64,000 bases of DNA from contig JAUHVY010000001.1 in NCBI GenBank assembly GCA_030424975.1, forward strand, positions 741,093 to 805,092. The letters run 5' to 3'. The translations under genes were made by a program, and so were the position numbers. The notes under the pieces are model-generated. The model was given only the letters and a program-made list of their open reading frames with translations. It did not search any database and was not told where the DNA came from. This stretch comes from Alphaproteobacteria bacterium. Its GTDB lineage: Bacteria > Pseudomonadota > Alphaproteobacteria > Micavibrionales > Micavibrionaceae. Every line of letters begins with the position of its first letter. The stretch's first letter is position 1. Positions 8,077 to 16,852 of the stretch are shown piece by piece.

Positions 8077-8658
8077 TCAATTTTCTTCGCTGTTATCGCT
8101 ATCGTAACGAAACACATCATGTAATAAGCGGTCACCAATATTTATTCCAAGCTTAGAAGCCTGGCCGCCGCCTACTTCCAGAACCGCCAAAGCAGGGCCA
8201 TTAGAGGGAATTCGGTCCAATGAGTATGGTACAGCATTTCTGTGAATATGACTGATGACACCGTCATCACGCAAAAATATAATGTCCAAGGGAATATATG
8301 TATTCTTCATCCAAAAGTGACGATCTTGATAATCTTGGAATATGAACAACATGCCTTTCCCATCAGGTAGAGAATTACGAAACATTAAGCCTTGACGACG
8401 CGCAGGCTCAGTATCCGCAATTTCAACATCCAAAGACAGCGGCCCCCTTTTGGCTCTAATAACAGAAAGTTTTTCTGTGTATTTTTCTACTGGAGAGGGA
8501 GAAGAAGCTGTATCAGCTTGCGCGTTATTCGCTGGTGGTGGGATTTTAACAGCATCACTTACGATAATGTTTTCTTGAACTTCGTTATTCTGAGCAACGC
8601 AATAGCCTGAAAAAAGCAAGGCAAGGGACAAAATGAATACACTCAAAACTTTCTTCAT
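8077..8658 (-). CDS. Exported DUF192 domain protein
   Basis: An ORF of 193 aa from the preferred ATG at 8658: a GGAG sits 5 nt upstream of it, whereas the track start five codons earlier overlaps that ribosome site. An N-terminal signal peptide (MKKVLSVFIL..CVAQ) is followed by a low-complexity linker and then DUF192 (about 65-180), with its hallmarks 'RRQGLMFR', 'GMLFIF', 'FWMKNTYIPLDIIFL' and 'VLEVGGG'. The function of DUF192 is not known; structures show a small beta-rich fold. It is the last gene of a five-gene minus-strand operon, starting 18 nt after the CBS gene. Confidence 0.87.
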   Translation of the reverse strand: MKKVLSVFILSLALLFSGYCVAQNNEVQENIIVSDAVKIPPPANNAQADTASSPSPVEKYTEKLSVIRAKRGPLSLDVEIADTEPARRQGLMFRNSLPDGKGMLFIFQDYQDRHFWMKNTYIPLDIIFLRDDGVISHIHRNAVPYSLDRIPSNGPALAVLEVGGGQASKLGINIGDRLLHDVFRYDSDNSEEN

Positions 8659-8676
8659 TTTCTCTCCTTTCAAACC

Positions 8677-9144
8677 CTAGCTATCTGTGGTTTCCATATT
8701 TTCTAAATCACCCAGTAAAGAATCGTATGTTATAAAACCATAAAACTTATTTTTATTGTCCACAACCGAAAGTGGCGCACCATGCCGAGATAATATGCCC
8801 ACCCCTTCCCATATCGGGGCGTCAGGGGCTATGCATACAGGCTTTCGGTTCATAACATCTGAAACCTTGCTATACTTGATATTCTGAAGACGTTTTGAAA
8901 TACCGGGCGCGGCCGGCACTTTCACGTCCATCTGAAAGCCAGATGTAGAATCGGCTACAACGGAAACCGGGATTAAGTTTGATAGCAGTATTTTTTTTGA
9001 AAAAATGCCCAAAAACACACCATCATCATCAATTACGGCAAGGGTGGAAACCTTTTCCTTTTGTATGATTTTTAATGCAAATTCGACATTATCTTCAGGC
9101 GATACTGACAAATTCTTCTTTTCCAATGCCGTGTAACAAGGCAT
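8677..9144 (-). CDS. CBS-domain pair protein
   Basis: A 155-aa soluble protein made almost entirely of two CBS motifs (about 10-60 and 90-150; 'VSTLAVIDDDGVFLGIFS' and 'SKVSDVMNRKPVCIAP..GAPLSVVDN'). CBS pairs bind adenine nucleotides and act as energy or ligand sensors, usually on a partner protein. No catalytic domain is attached. It lies 27 nt after the second alpha/beta hydrolase gene, so it may regulate a member of that operon; this is inferred from position only. Confidence 0.85.
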   Translation of the reverse strand: MPCYTALEKKNLSVSPEDNVEFALKIIQKEKVSTLAVIDDDGVFLGIFSKKILLSNLIPVSVVADSTSGFQMDVKVPAAPGISKRLQNIKYSKVSDVMNRKPVCIAPDAPIWEGVGILSRHGAPLSVVDNKNKFYGFITYDSLLGDLENMETTDS

Positions 9145-9171
9145 GTTATTCTCCGAGATATAAAATTATAC

Positions 9172-10002
9172 TCATTCATTATCCGAATTGATATTTTGTA
9201 ATCCAGACAAAAAAGAAATAATTTCATCCATTGCCGAAAAATTAAGAAGATCATTATGGTTTGCCTGTGCGTAAGTTTTCAGCACTTTCGGCTCTTTTGC
9301 AAGATCGTAGAGTTTTTTTGCGTGCGCCACGGGAATCACCTGATCTTTTTGCCCGTGAACAATTAAAACTGGTGCGGAAACTTGCGGCATTTTTTGCGCA
9401 TTATCAAATTTATCCTTCAGCAAGCGCTCTACGGGAACAAAAAAATATTGCTCCTTTGCGCGCTCTAGCAGACTTGAGAAAGGCGCCAAAAGAACAAGAG
9501 CATAAACATCATAATCTACGGCCATTTGTGTTGCCGTACCTGAACCTATTGATTCACCGAGGATAACAAGATCGCTCGTGTATATACCTTTTTTAGTGCG
9601 TAACCATTCGATATAAGCATGGCCATCTATATAGAAACCCTGCTCGCTAGGATCACCTGTATTACCACCATATCCGCGATATCCAGCAATCAGAAAATTA
9701 TACCCTGCCGCATTTAAAATACGGGCATATTCATAGCGATAACCGTAATGCCCGGCATTGCCATGAAACATCAAGATTGTTTTACCATTGGGGGTAACAT
9801 CTTGTGGCACGGGAATGAACCAACCACTTATATTCAGGCCATCCTGTGTTGTGACAGTAGCAGTTTCAATTTGTTTAAATGCCTGCGGTCTACTGCGGTC
9901 GGGAAAATAAATCAGCGATCTTTGCATGACAAATAGTGCGAGAATAAACAGGCCGTAAAAAAGGCATAAGCCGATAATGAAATTCATCATTTTCTTAATC
10001 AT
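9172..10002 (-). CDS. Membrane-anchored alpha/beta hydrolase (first of a paralogous pair)
   Basis: A 276-aa protein: one N-terminal membrane helix (about 5-28), then an alpha/beta hydrolase domain with the oxyanion segment 'LMFHGNAGHYGYR', nucleophile elbow G-E-S-I-G ('ILGESIGSG'), acid region 'LIVHGQKDQVIP' and a late His in 'ANHNDLL'. It belongs to the Bem46/ABHD13-like group; substrates are unknown. It is clearly paralogous to the next gene upstream, which it overlaps by 4 nt (ATGA). The catalytic triad looks complete. A membrane lipid or ester substrate is plausible beside an MsbA-like exporter, but not shown. Confidence 0.85.
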   Translation of the reverse strand: MIKKMMNFIIGLCLFYGLFILALFVMQRSLIYFPDRSRPQAFKQIETATVTTQDGLNISGWFIPVPQDVTPNGKTILMFHGNAGHYGYRYEYARILNAAGYNFLIAGYRGYGGNTGDPSEQGFYIDGHAYIEWLRTKKGIYTSDLVILGESIGSGTATQMAVDYDVYALVLLAPFSSLLERAKEQYFFVPVERLLKDKFDNAQKMPQVSAPVLIVHGQKDQVIPVAHAKKLYDLAKEPKVLKTYAQANHNDLLNFSAMDEIISFLSGLQNINSDNE

Positions 10003-10811
10003 TTATAATTGTCTTTAATAAATTTAGTGATCTCATTGTATGCGCCATAACTGTATAAATTTATATGCGTACCCTGTTCATAAACTATCATTTTTTTTGG
10101 CTCATTTGCTGCCTGATGTAATTTTTCAGCAAAAGATAGAGGCGTAATCACATCTTTGCCGCCATGTAGTATCAAAACAGGACAATTAACATTTTTAATT
10201 TTAATATCATTTAGATATTTATCTCTTAGTATTAGCCAAATTGGTAAATAAGGAAATTGTTGTTTCGTAACATCAAGTATAGATGAAAAAGATGACAGTA
10301 AAATCAATGCCCTCGGTTCAGCATATTTTGCCATTTCTATAGCAATGGCACTGCCTAATGATTCACCGTAATAAACGGTATTGTCAGGATTAATTCCATC
10401 TTGTTGATATAGCCAGCTCAGAAAAGCCCGCGCGTCAGAATACGCTCCGCGCTCACTAAATTTTCCTTCATGCCCAGCATATTCACGATATTCAATCATT
10501 AGCAGGCCGTAGCCATCATTTACGTAACTCTTAATATATGAATAAGTATCGCTTATTGTGAATGAATTGCCATGAAAGAAAACGATTGTGGGCATTTGCT
10601 TTTGAGCCGGAAAATACCAACCATTAAGACTTATACCATCTTCTGTCTTTACAGTAATTATTTGAGCGTTATCCGCGTCTGCAAGCACAGGAATATTCTC
10701 AACCTTCTTTGGAGAATATAACATCTCATCTTGCTTCTGAAACATAAACAGGCAAATACCTATATAACCAAAAAACAAAGTTGTGATTATAAAGGTAAAT
10801 ACATGGCTCAT
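9999..10811 (-). CDS. Membrane-anchored alpha/beta hydrolase (second of the pair)
   Basis: A 270-aa paralogue of the adjacent hydrolase with the same layout: N-terminal helix (about 4-22), 'VFFHGNSFTI', nucleophile elbow G-E-S-L-G ('YYGESLGSA'), acid in 'LILHGGKDVITP' and His in 'GTHINLY'. The pair most likely arose by tandem duplication followed by divergence. It is separated by 2 nt from the ABC exporter upstream and overlaps its downstream twin, so all three are probably translated from one mRNA. Substrate unknown. Confidence 0.85.
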   Translation of the reverse strand: MSHVFTFIITTLFFGYIGICLFMFQKQDEMLYSPKKVENIPVLADADNAQIITVKTEDGISLNGWYFPAQKQMPTIVFFHGNSFTISDTYSYIKSYVNDGYGLLMIEYREYAGHEGKFSERGAYSDARAFLSWLYQQDGINPDNTVYYGESLGSAIAIEMAKYAEPRALILLSSFSSILDVTKQQFPYLPIWLILRDKYLNDIKIKNVNCPVLILHGGKDVITPLSFAEKLHQAANEPKKMIVYEQGTHINLYSYGAYNEITKFIKDNYK

Positions 10812-10813
10812 TT

Positions 10814-12598
10814 TTATTCCCTCATGCCTGTATTATACATACTCTCATAAAGGCTTTTGTTTTTCATCAAAGTGTCGTGAGTACCCTGCTCTACGATTTG
10901 TCCATTTTGTAAAACGAGTATGTTATCGGCGCCCTGAACGGTTGTTAACCTGTGGGCAATAACAAGGGTTGTGCGTCCCTTTTGTAACTCTGCCAAAGCT
11001 TCCTGAACCAGTTTTTCTGATTCGTTATCAAGAGCTGAGGTTGCCTCATCCAAAAGTAAAATCGGTGCATCACGCAAAATGGCGCGTGCAATTGAAATAC
11101 GCTGTTTTTGTCCTCCTGATATTTTCACTCCGCTTTCACCAAGGATTGTATCATACCCCTGCTCCAGCCCGACGATAAAGTCATGTGCGGCCGCTTTTCT
11201 TGCTGCGTCCTGCACTTCTTCATCGCTTGCCTCAGGTCTGCCGTAACGAATATTTTCCCAAACTGATGCGTTAAAAATCATAATGTCCTGAGAGACCAGT
11301 GCAATATGCGAGCGCAATGACTTCTGTGTTACTTCACGAAGGCCCTGATTATCAATCATAATGCTGCCACCTGACACATCATAAAAGCGCGGAATAAGAT
11401 TTATAATAGTTGATTTTCCACCGCCGGATGGCCCAACCAGTGCGGTAACTTTGCCTTTTGGCGCTGTGAAAGACACACCGTTTAATGCCTTTAACTCACT
11501 TCCTTCATACGTAAAATCGACACTATCGAAAGTGATTTCCGCATGCTCTAACAATAATGGGTGTGCGTCTTTTGCGTCATTAATTTCCGGCTTTTCATCC
11601 ATAACTTCGAATACGCGCTCTGCTGCTCCTAAGCCGAGCTGCAATGAGTTATTCAGCTTTGCCAATTTCTTCATCGGTTCATAAGCTAGGCTGAATGCAG
11701 CAATGAAAGAAGCCAACTGCCCAGCAGATGTTGTACCTGCTATCACACTATATCCACCGTATGCGATAATTGCAGCAAAGATCATGCCGACAATGGTGTC
11801 ATTAACTGGCGTAGATAATGTTGCTACCTTAACAGATTTAATGTTCAGATCACGTACATCATGAATTGTTGCTTTTGCTTTTACGTTTTCTGATTCTTCC
11901 ATACCGTATGCTTTAACCAGTCTGATACCCGTAAAAGTTTGCGATAATATATCCGACAAGCCCCCCATTTCACGCTGTATGCTTTTTGAAATGCTGCGCA
12001 GACGCTTACCAATATAAATGACGAAAAGGGAGATCAGCGGAAAGACAATGAACGCCGCAAGTGTAAGTTTCCAATCACGATAAAACATTAAGCCGATCAG
12101 AAAAACCAAGGTAAAAACACTCTTCCCCATACCTGTCATACAGTTTGTCACCGCACCACGTAAAACATTCACATCATTTACAATTCGCGATAACAAATGC
12201 CCACTGGGGTTTCTATGAAAAAATGCCATATCCATAGACAGAAAATGTTCAAATGATTTTGTCTGAATATCCGCAACAATAGAATGCCCGATACGGTTCA
12301 TAATCAATGTATGAATATATGTCGTGATACCCCGGCCGGCGAAGGCCACAGCAATAGCAGCGCAGACAGGAACAATAAGTTCTTTCTTTTGACCATATAA
12401 AACATCATCAAGGACGGGTTGCATTAGTGCAGCAATTAAAGCTGTCATACCACCTGATATAATCATAAAAAACATGGCAATTATGATGTCAAATTTATAG
12501 GGCAACACATAACCGCGTAACAGACGTTTAATTAATGCCGTAGATGTCGCATTGCTACTTTCGTTTTTTCTAATATTTTTCGGCGGTGCAGCAGTCAT
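10814..12598 (-). CDS. MsbA-like ABC exporter (fused permease and ATPase)
   Basis: Half-size ABC exporter, 594 aa from the ATG at 12598. The track start at 12679 adds 27 residues that do not fit the family and would run into the divergent promoter region. Six membrane helices (about 34-315) precede the ATPase: Walker A GPSGGGKST (about 389-397), signature SGGQKQR (about 494), Walker B LLLDEAT (about 514), H-loop 'VIAHRLTT'. The family flips lipid A-core, other lipids or drugs as homodimers. It is the first gene of the operon with two alpha/beta hydrolases. Lipid export is favoured by similarity to MsbA; the cargo is not proven. Confidence 0.88.
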   Translation of the reverse strand: MTAAPPKNIRKNESSNATSTALIKRLLRGYVLPYKFDIIIAMFFMIISGGMTALIAALMQPVLDDVLYGQKKELIVPVCAAIAVAFAGRGITTYIHTLIMNRIGHSIVADIQTKSFEHFLSMDMAFFHRNPSGHLLSRIVNDVNVLRGAVTNCMTGMGKSVFTLVFLIGLMFYRDWKLTLAAFIVFPLISLFVIYIGKRLRSISKSIQREMGGLSDILSQTFTGIRLVKAYGMEESENVKAKATIHDVRDLNIKSVKVATLSTPVNDTIVGMIFAAIIAYGGYSVIAGTTSAGQLASFIAAFSLAYEPMKKLAKLNNSLQLGLGAAERVFEVMDEKPEINDAKDAHPLLLEHAEITFDSVDFTYEGSELKALNGVSFTAPKGKVTALVGPSGGGKSTIINLIPRFYDVSGGSIMIDNQGLREVTQKSLRSHIALVSQDIMIFNASVWENIRYGRPEASDEEVQDAARKAAAHDFIVGLEQGYDTILGESGVKISGGQKQRISIARAILRDAPILLLDEATSALDNESEKLVQEALAELQKGRTTLVIAHRLTTVQGADNILVLQNGQIVEQGTHDTLMKNKSLYESMYNTGMRE

Positions 12599-12690
12599 CA
12601 CAGTATCTTTATCTAGTTTCAGTGTGTTATAATGAAATTCTAAGAATTGTAAATGATGTCTTGTGACTGAGCAATACACGGAGACGACTT

Positions 12691-13719
12691 TTGGTATTTA
12701 ACGTTACAAACGGACAACCCGGTTTAGGCCTTGCGCTTGGTGGCGGTATGGCCAGAGGATTCGCCCATATCGGTGTCCTTAAAACACTAAACAAACATAA
12801 TATTTACCCTAGTCTTATTGCCGGCACATCGATCGGGTCGGTTGTTGGAGGTTGCTATCTGGCGGGAAAATTAGATGCTCTTGAGGAATGGGCATTATCA
12901 TTAAATCGTTTCAAAATATTTTCATATCTCGACTTTCGTGTACGTAGCGCAGGTCTTGTTGGCGGTAAGCGCTTAACTGACACTCTTAAAACTCATTTTG
13001 ATGATATGTTGCTGGAAGATCTTCCGCATCCGATGATTTGCATCGCGACGGATCTGGCGACCGGGCATGAAGTATGGATTAGGCGCGGAGATATTATTGA
13101 GGCCATGTCGGCTTCTTTTGCGCTTCCCGGTGTCTTCCCCCCTGTTTATCGCGATGAGCGTCATTTGGTCGATGGTGCACTTGTTAACCCTTGCCCGATT
13201 TCCCCCTGTCAAGCGATGGGTGCACGTATGACTATTGCTGTTGACCTGAACACAGATTTAATTGGTAAAGCAGCTAAACCCGGGCAATCTTACCAAACAA
13301 TTACAGGGTTTGACATCTTCAACAAAGATGATGTTCCGCTAGAGGATCAAAAACCGTTTTTGCAATCATCTATTTCACGCAGATTATTCCGTAGAGAAGA
13401 AAACAACCCCAGCCTGTTTGGTGTCATGGTTTCGGGGCTTGGCATTTTACAAGACCGTTTAACACGTTCACGTCTTGCGGGTGAACCGCCCGATATTCAT
13501 ATCAAACCACCAATTGGTCATATTGGCTTGCTAGAATTTGAAAAAGCGGAAGAATTAATAAGGCTCGGTGAAACCGCGACAGAACGACTTATTCCTGAGA
13601 TTAAGGCCGCAATGTGCGTTCTGCTGAAATCAGAAGTGAGCGATGCCTTCCTTCAAATGGATTTAAACGCAAATAAGGCTACGATGAACGAGCAAGCGTT
13701 TCAACAAGAAGAAGAATAA
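12691..13719 (+). CDS. Patatin-like phospholipase (RssA/NTE type)
   Basis: A 342-aa patatin-domain protein with the Ser/Asp dyad: oxyanion loop 'LGGGMARG', nucleophile elbow G-T-S-I-G ('AGTSIGS'), and catalytic Asp in 'VDGALVNP'. Such enzymes hydrolyse phospholipid or lysophospholipid acyl esters. The start is TTG at 12691, supported by GGAG 7 nt upstream; the next in-frame ATG lies inside the oxyanion loop and is too late. It diverges from the MsbA-like exporter operon across about 90 bp, so the two lipid-related units may share control. Confidence 0.88.
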   Translation: MVFNVTNGQPGLGLALGGGMARGFAHIGVLKTLNKHNIYPSLIAGTSIGSVVGGCYLAGKLDALEEWALSLNRFKIFSYLDFRVRSAGLVGGKRLTDTLKTHFDDMLLEDLPHPMICIATDLATGHEVWIRRGDIIEAMSASFALPGVFPPVYRDERHLVDGALVNPCPISPCQAMGARMTIAVDLNTDLIGKAAKPGQSYQTITGFDIFNKDDVPLEDQKPFLQSSISRRLFRREENNPSLFGVMVSGLGILQDRLTRSRLAGEPPDIHIKPPIGHIGLLEFEKAEELIRLGETATERLIPEIKAAMCVLLKSEVSDAFLQMDLNANKATMNEQAFQQEEE

Positions 13720-13739
13720 ACGTAAAAAAGGTTTATTTG

Positions 13740-14696
13740 CTATTCACCACGACGCGGCGATCTTTTCTTATGCTTACGATCAGGCAAAGCCTTACCCCAC
13801 ATAAAGTCATCAACCAGATATTTCGGACGAATATTATTATATTGGCGAATAAGAACATCTAGCGTCTTGTCAACTTCTGCCGGAGATTCGCAGTTTTTAA
13901 AAACAGATGAGTGCAAGCCGCGCTTTACCAAGCATGTGTCAATATTTACAAGCGAGCCGCCAAGAATATCATGCGCCATAGTATCACCAATCATAACCGT
14001 TTGGCCGGGATAAATACCCTTTTCCTGTAAGATACGAATGCAATATTGGAAAATTGGTTGGTGCGGTTTTCCGATATATTCAACAATACCGCCAAAATCC
14101 TTGTATCGTGCAGCCAACGTGCCCGGTCCCATAATATTTTTACCGCCCATAACACCCAAACTATCTGGGTTTGCGCAAATTGCCTTCAATTTATATCGCG
14201 CACATTGTTTTAAAATTGGCTCATAATCTTCTAATGTCTTTTCAGGAGCATCAGAACCGCTGATTAACAAGAAGTTCGCCTCTTTTGGGTCTTCGACAAC
14301 CTCAACATCCAGACCTTCTACAATGGATCTGTCACCGCCACGGCTGATAATTACGCATTTCGTGCCGATATTTTTAAAATAGCCATCAGTTTGCTCATTC
14401 AGGCCGCGCCACGTCATTTCACCAGATGTAATTAAATCGTTATAAAGATTTGCGGATATCCCCAAATCTTCCATACGTTCGCGATTCTGTTCTGCGCGCT
14501 TGCCGGAATTAGAGAGGATAATAACGTGTTTCTTACGATCCTGAAGCTCTTTCAAGCAATCAACGACACCGTCAAATGCCTTCTTGCCGTCGTGAAGCAC
14601 TCCCCACTGATCTACTATGAAACCTGAGTAACTATCAGAAATATCTGATATCCCCTGACAAAATTTTGTGTTTACCAAAGTGCTGGAACCTTGCAC
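13740..14696 (-). CDS. HAD superfamily class IIA phosphatase (TIGR01459-like)
   Basis: A 318-aa HAD hydrolase. Motif I appears as 'DQWGVLHDG', motif II as 'IILSNSGKR', and motif III/IV as 'MIGDTMAHDILGG', with the C2-type cap between. The 'DxWGVLHDG' form is typical of an alphaproteobacterial subgroup related to NagD-like and p-nitrophenylphosphate phosphatases. The physiological substrate is unknown, probably a small phosphorylated metabolite. It is convergent with the patatin gene (20 nt between) and ends in a basic tail. The start ATG is the first of the ORF. Confidence 0.85.
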   Translation of the reverse strand: MQGSSTLVNTKFCQGISDISDSYSGFIVDQWGVLHDGKKAFDGVVDCLKELQDRKKHVIILSNSGKRAEQNRERMEDLGISANLYNDLITSGEMTWRGLNEQTDGYFKNIGTKCVIISRGGDRSIVEGLDVEVVEDPKEANFLLISGSDAPEKTLEDYEPILKQCARYKLKAICANPDSLGVMGGKNIMGPGTLAARYKDFGGIVEYIGKPHQPIFQYCIRILQEKGIYPGQTVMIGDTMAHDILGGSLVNIDTCLVKRGLHSSVFKNCESPAEVDKTLDVLIRQYNNIRPKYLVDDFMWGKALPDRKHKKRSPRRGE

Positions 14697-14791
14697 GACA
14701 CGCCCCTCTATTTATTCAATCCGATTTTCACCACGAACATTATGGTCACATCGTGCAGTGTAATCAATAGTGTTTTACAAAAGGTAAATTA

Positions 14792-16261
14792 TTATGAATT
14801 TTTAAGACGTTGTACATATTCTTTGACGTCGCGTTTAATTTCAGGCGCAAACATATATAAACCAATCATGTTCGGGAAAGCCATCGCAAGGAATACGGCA
14901 TCTGTAAAATCAATAAGATCAGATAGTTTCGCTGCCGCACCGACAACAATACAAAGGCAATAGAAAATCTTGAAAATATTTTCTACGGATTTTTTTTCAC
15001 CAAAAAGATATTTTACACAAACCTCAGCATTATAATACCAGGCGATAATCGTAGAATAAGCGAATAAAATGACACAGAGCGTTAAAACATAATCCGCGTT
15101 GGTTATCCCCATTGAAAACGCCCGTGATGTCAACTCTACAGCTTCAATATCTACCGATTGCTCATATGCGCCCGTGATCACAATAACCATGGCGGTGATG
15201 TTACATATAATAATCGTATCAATAAACGGACCTAGCATCGCCACAAAACCGGTACCTACAGGTCCGTCAGTATTCGTTGTTGATTGAACAATAGCAGCGG
15301 AACCCAGCCCTGATTCATTTGAAAATGCGGCACGTTTAACACCGTTAAGGATACTGGCCATGAACGCACCGATCATACCACCGCCTGCGGCCTGTAAACC
15401 GAATGCCGATTGGAAAATCGTAGAGAACGCCGCCGGGATTTGTTGATAGTTTAAACCAATGATAATCAATCCCATAAAGACATAGATAAACGCCATGACC
15501 GGAACTAGTTTTGACGACACAGCAGCAATACTTGATAAACCGCCGACGATTACAATCCCTACTAAAAAAGCCATGACTATACCCGTGAGCCACCCATAAT
15601 CCTGAATGGGGCTTTGTGCTTCGCCGGTAATTGTTACAAGCTGTTGGAACACCTGATTAGACTGAAACATGTTTCCGCCGCCAACTGCACCCGATATACA
15701 AAAGCAACAGAAAATAACGGCGATAAGACTACCGACCTTGGGTAGGTTACGTTTTTCAAAGGCAGCCTTGATATAATACATGGGCCCGCCTGCGGTCTTT
15801 TTAGGGTTTTCAGGGTCTGGATGAATACGATATTTAACGCCAAGCATAACCTCAGCAAATTTAGATGACATCCCCAAAAATCCCATAAGGGTCATCCATA
15901 AAACAGCACCTGGCCCGCCAAGGGATATAGCTACACCAACACTCGCAATGTTACCAAGGCCGACCGTACCTGAAAGGCAAGTCATAAGGGCTTGAAACTG
16001 ACTGATTTCGCCACCATCCCCTTTTTCCATTCCCTTGCCGAAAAGAAGTTTAACAGCTGTAGGGAAATAACGAATATTTACGAAACCCAGATAGAATGTA
16101 AAAAACAGAGCCGCAAAAGCAAGCCAAAGCAGGATAAGCGGAACATCATGATCACTACCAAAGGGTATAGGGTAAAAAATTACACCTGATACGGACTCAG
16201 ATATCGGCTTAAAAAAGTTATTGATTGCCTCATCGACACTTACGGGTGCATCTGCGCTCAT
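14792..16261 (-). CDS. Alanine/glycine:cation symporter (AgcS family)
   Basis: A 489-aa inner-membrane transporter with about 11 helices. Family signatures are present: 'GTVGLGNIASVGVAISLGGPGAVLWM', 'PKKTAGGPMYYI' and 'FSNESGLGSAAIVQS'. AgcS proteins import alanine or glycine with Na+ or H+. Length is normal (450-500). It is monocistronic by position, 95 nt from the HAD gene downstream and 81 nt from the small secreted protein gene upstream. No regulatory site is obvious. Exact amino-acid specificity cannot be read from the sequence. Confidence 0.93.
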   Translation of the reverse strand: MSADAPVSVDEAINNFFKPISESVSGVIFYPIPFGSDHDVPLILLWLAFAALFFTFYLGFVNIRYFPTAVKLLFGKGMEKGDGGEISQFQALMTCLSGTVGLGNIASVGVAISLGGPGAVLWMTLMGFLGMSSKFAEVMLGVKYRIHPDPENPKKTAGGPMYYIKAAFEKRNLPKVGSLIAVIFCCFCISGAVGGGNMFQSNQVFQQLVTITGEAQSPIQDYGWLTGIVMAFLVGIVIVGGLSSIAAVSSKLVPVMAFIYVFMGLIIIGLNYQQIPAAFSTIFQSAFGLQAAGGGMIGAFMASILNGVKRAAFSNESGLGSAAIVQSTTNTDGPVGTGFVAMLGPFIDTIIICNITAMVIVITGAYEQSVDIEAVELTSRAFSMGITNADYVLTLCVILFAYSTIIAWYYNAEVCVKYLFGEKKSVENIFKIFYCLCIVVGAAAKLSDLIDFTDAVFLAMAFPNMIGLYMFAPEIKRDVKEYVQRLKNS

Positions 16262-16342
16262 TATATTTACCTACCTGTTTTTTCATACAGCGTAGTATGT
16301 TTTCAACGCCATGAAAAGAAACAGTTATTAAATATCAACAGC

Positions 16343-16825
16343 TTAATTCTTACACACGGGTTGAGAAACAGGGTATTGCGGATAGGGTGTGGCCGCCCAT
16401 TTACGAATATCTTCCTGATTCATCTTACTGGCTTGTTCGATGCGTGATGCATATGTACGGCAAAAAATATCCGGGCGCATCGTTGCAACATCATTAGAGA
16501 TTTTATTCGCAAAATTCGTACGCAATGTGTGCATAGCCTTTTCAGGCTTTGCTGTACCGTTTTTTTGCATATAGGTAAGGATAATATCTTCATACTTGGC
16601 GAAAAGCGCCTCATGCTTTTTTGTGAATTTTTTAAATTCCACATACAGATTGTTACCGTTCGCATCGGCCATATGCGCGCAATTCAAACCAATAACCATC
16701 AATTCGCTGTGAATTCTGATCCCCTGCTCTGCTTCTGCTTCTCTTTTGTCGTAACAGGCTTTTGCCCAAACTGTAGACGGTAAAAAACACACCGCGAGGA
16801 ACGTAAAATATACCCAAGTTTTCAT
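16343..16825 (-). CDS. Small secreted protein of unknown function
   Basis: A 160-aa protein with a clear signal peptide (1-21, VWA/K). The mature part is mostly helical and charged, with four cysteines (in 'AKACYDK', 'GLNCAHM', 'IFCRTY' and 'PVCKN'), enough for two disulfides in the periplasm. No domain is recognised. It lies 27 nt before the 2-hydroxyacid dehydrogenase stop, on the same strand and downstream of it, and could be in its transcript. The ribosome site is weak ('aaagggttatgaATG'). Real by signal peptide and composition; role unknown. Confidence 0.7.
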   Translation of the reverse strand: MKTWVYFTFLAVCFLPSTVWAKACYDKREAEAEQGIRIHSELMVIGLNCAHMADANGNNLYVEFKKFTKKHEALFAKYEDIILTYMQKNGTAKPEKAMHTLRTNFANKISNDVATMRPDIFCRTYASRIEQASKMNQEDIRKWAATPYPQYPVSQPVCKN

Positions 16826-16852
16826 TCATAACCCTTTTAAATGTAAATTCTT

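Noticed and set aside
9261-9566. 101-aa plus-strand ORF rich in Arg/Leu
   Set aside because: It lies entirely inside the alpha/beta hydrolase gene on the opposite strand and has no domain features.
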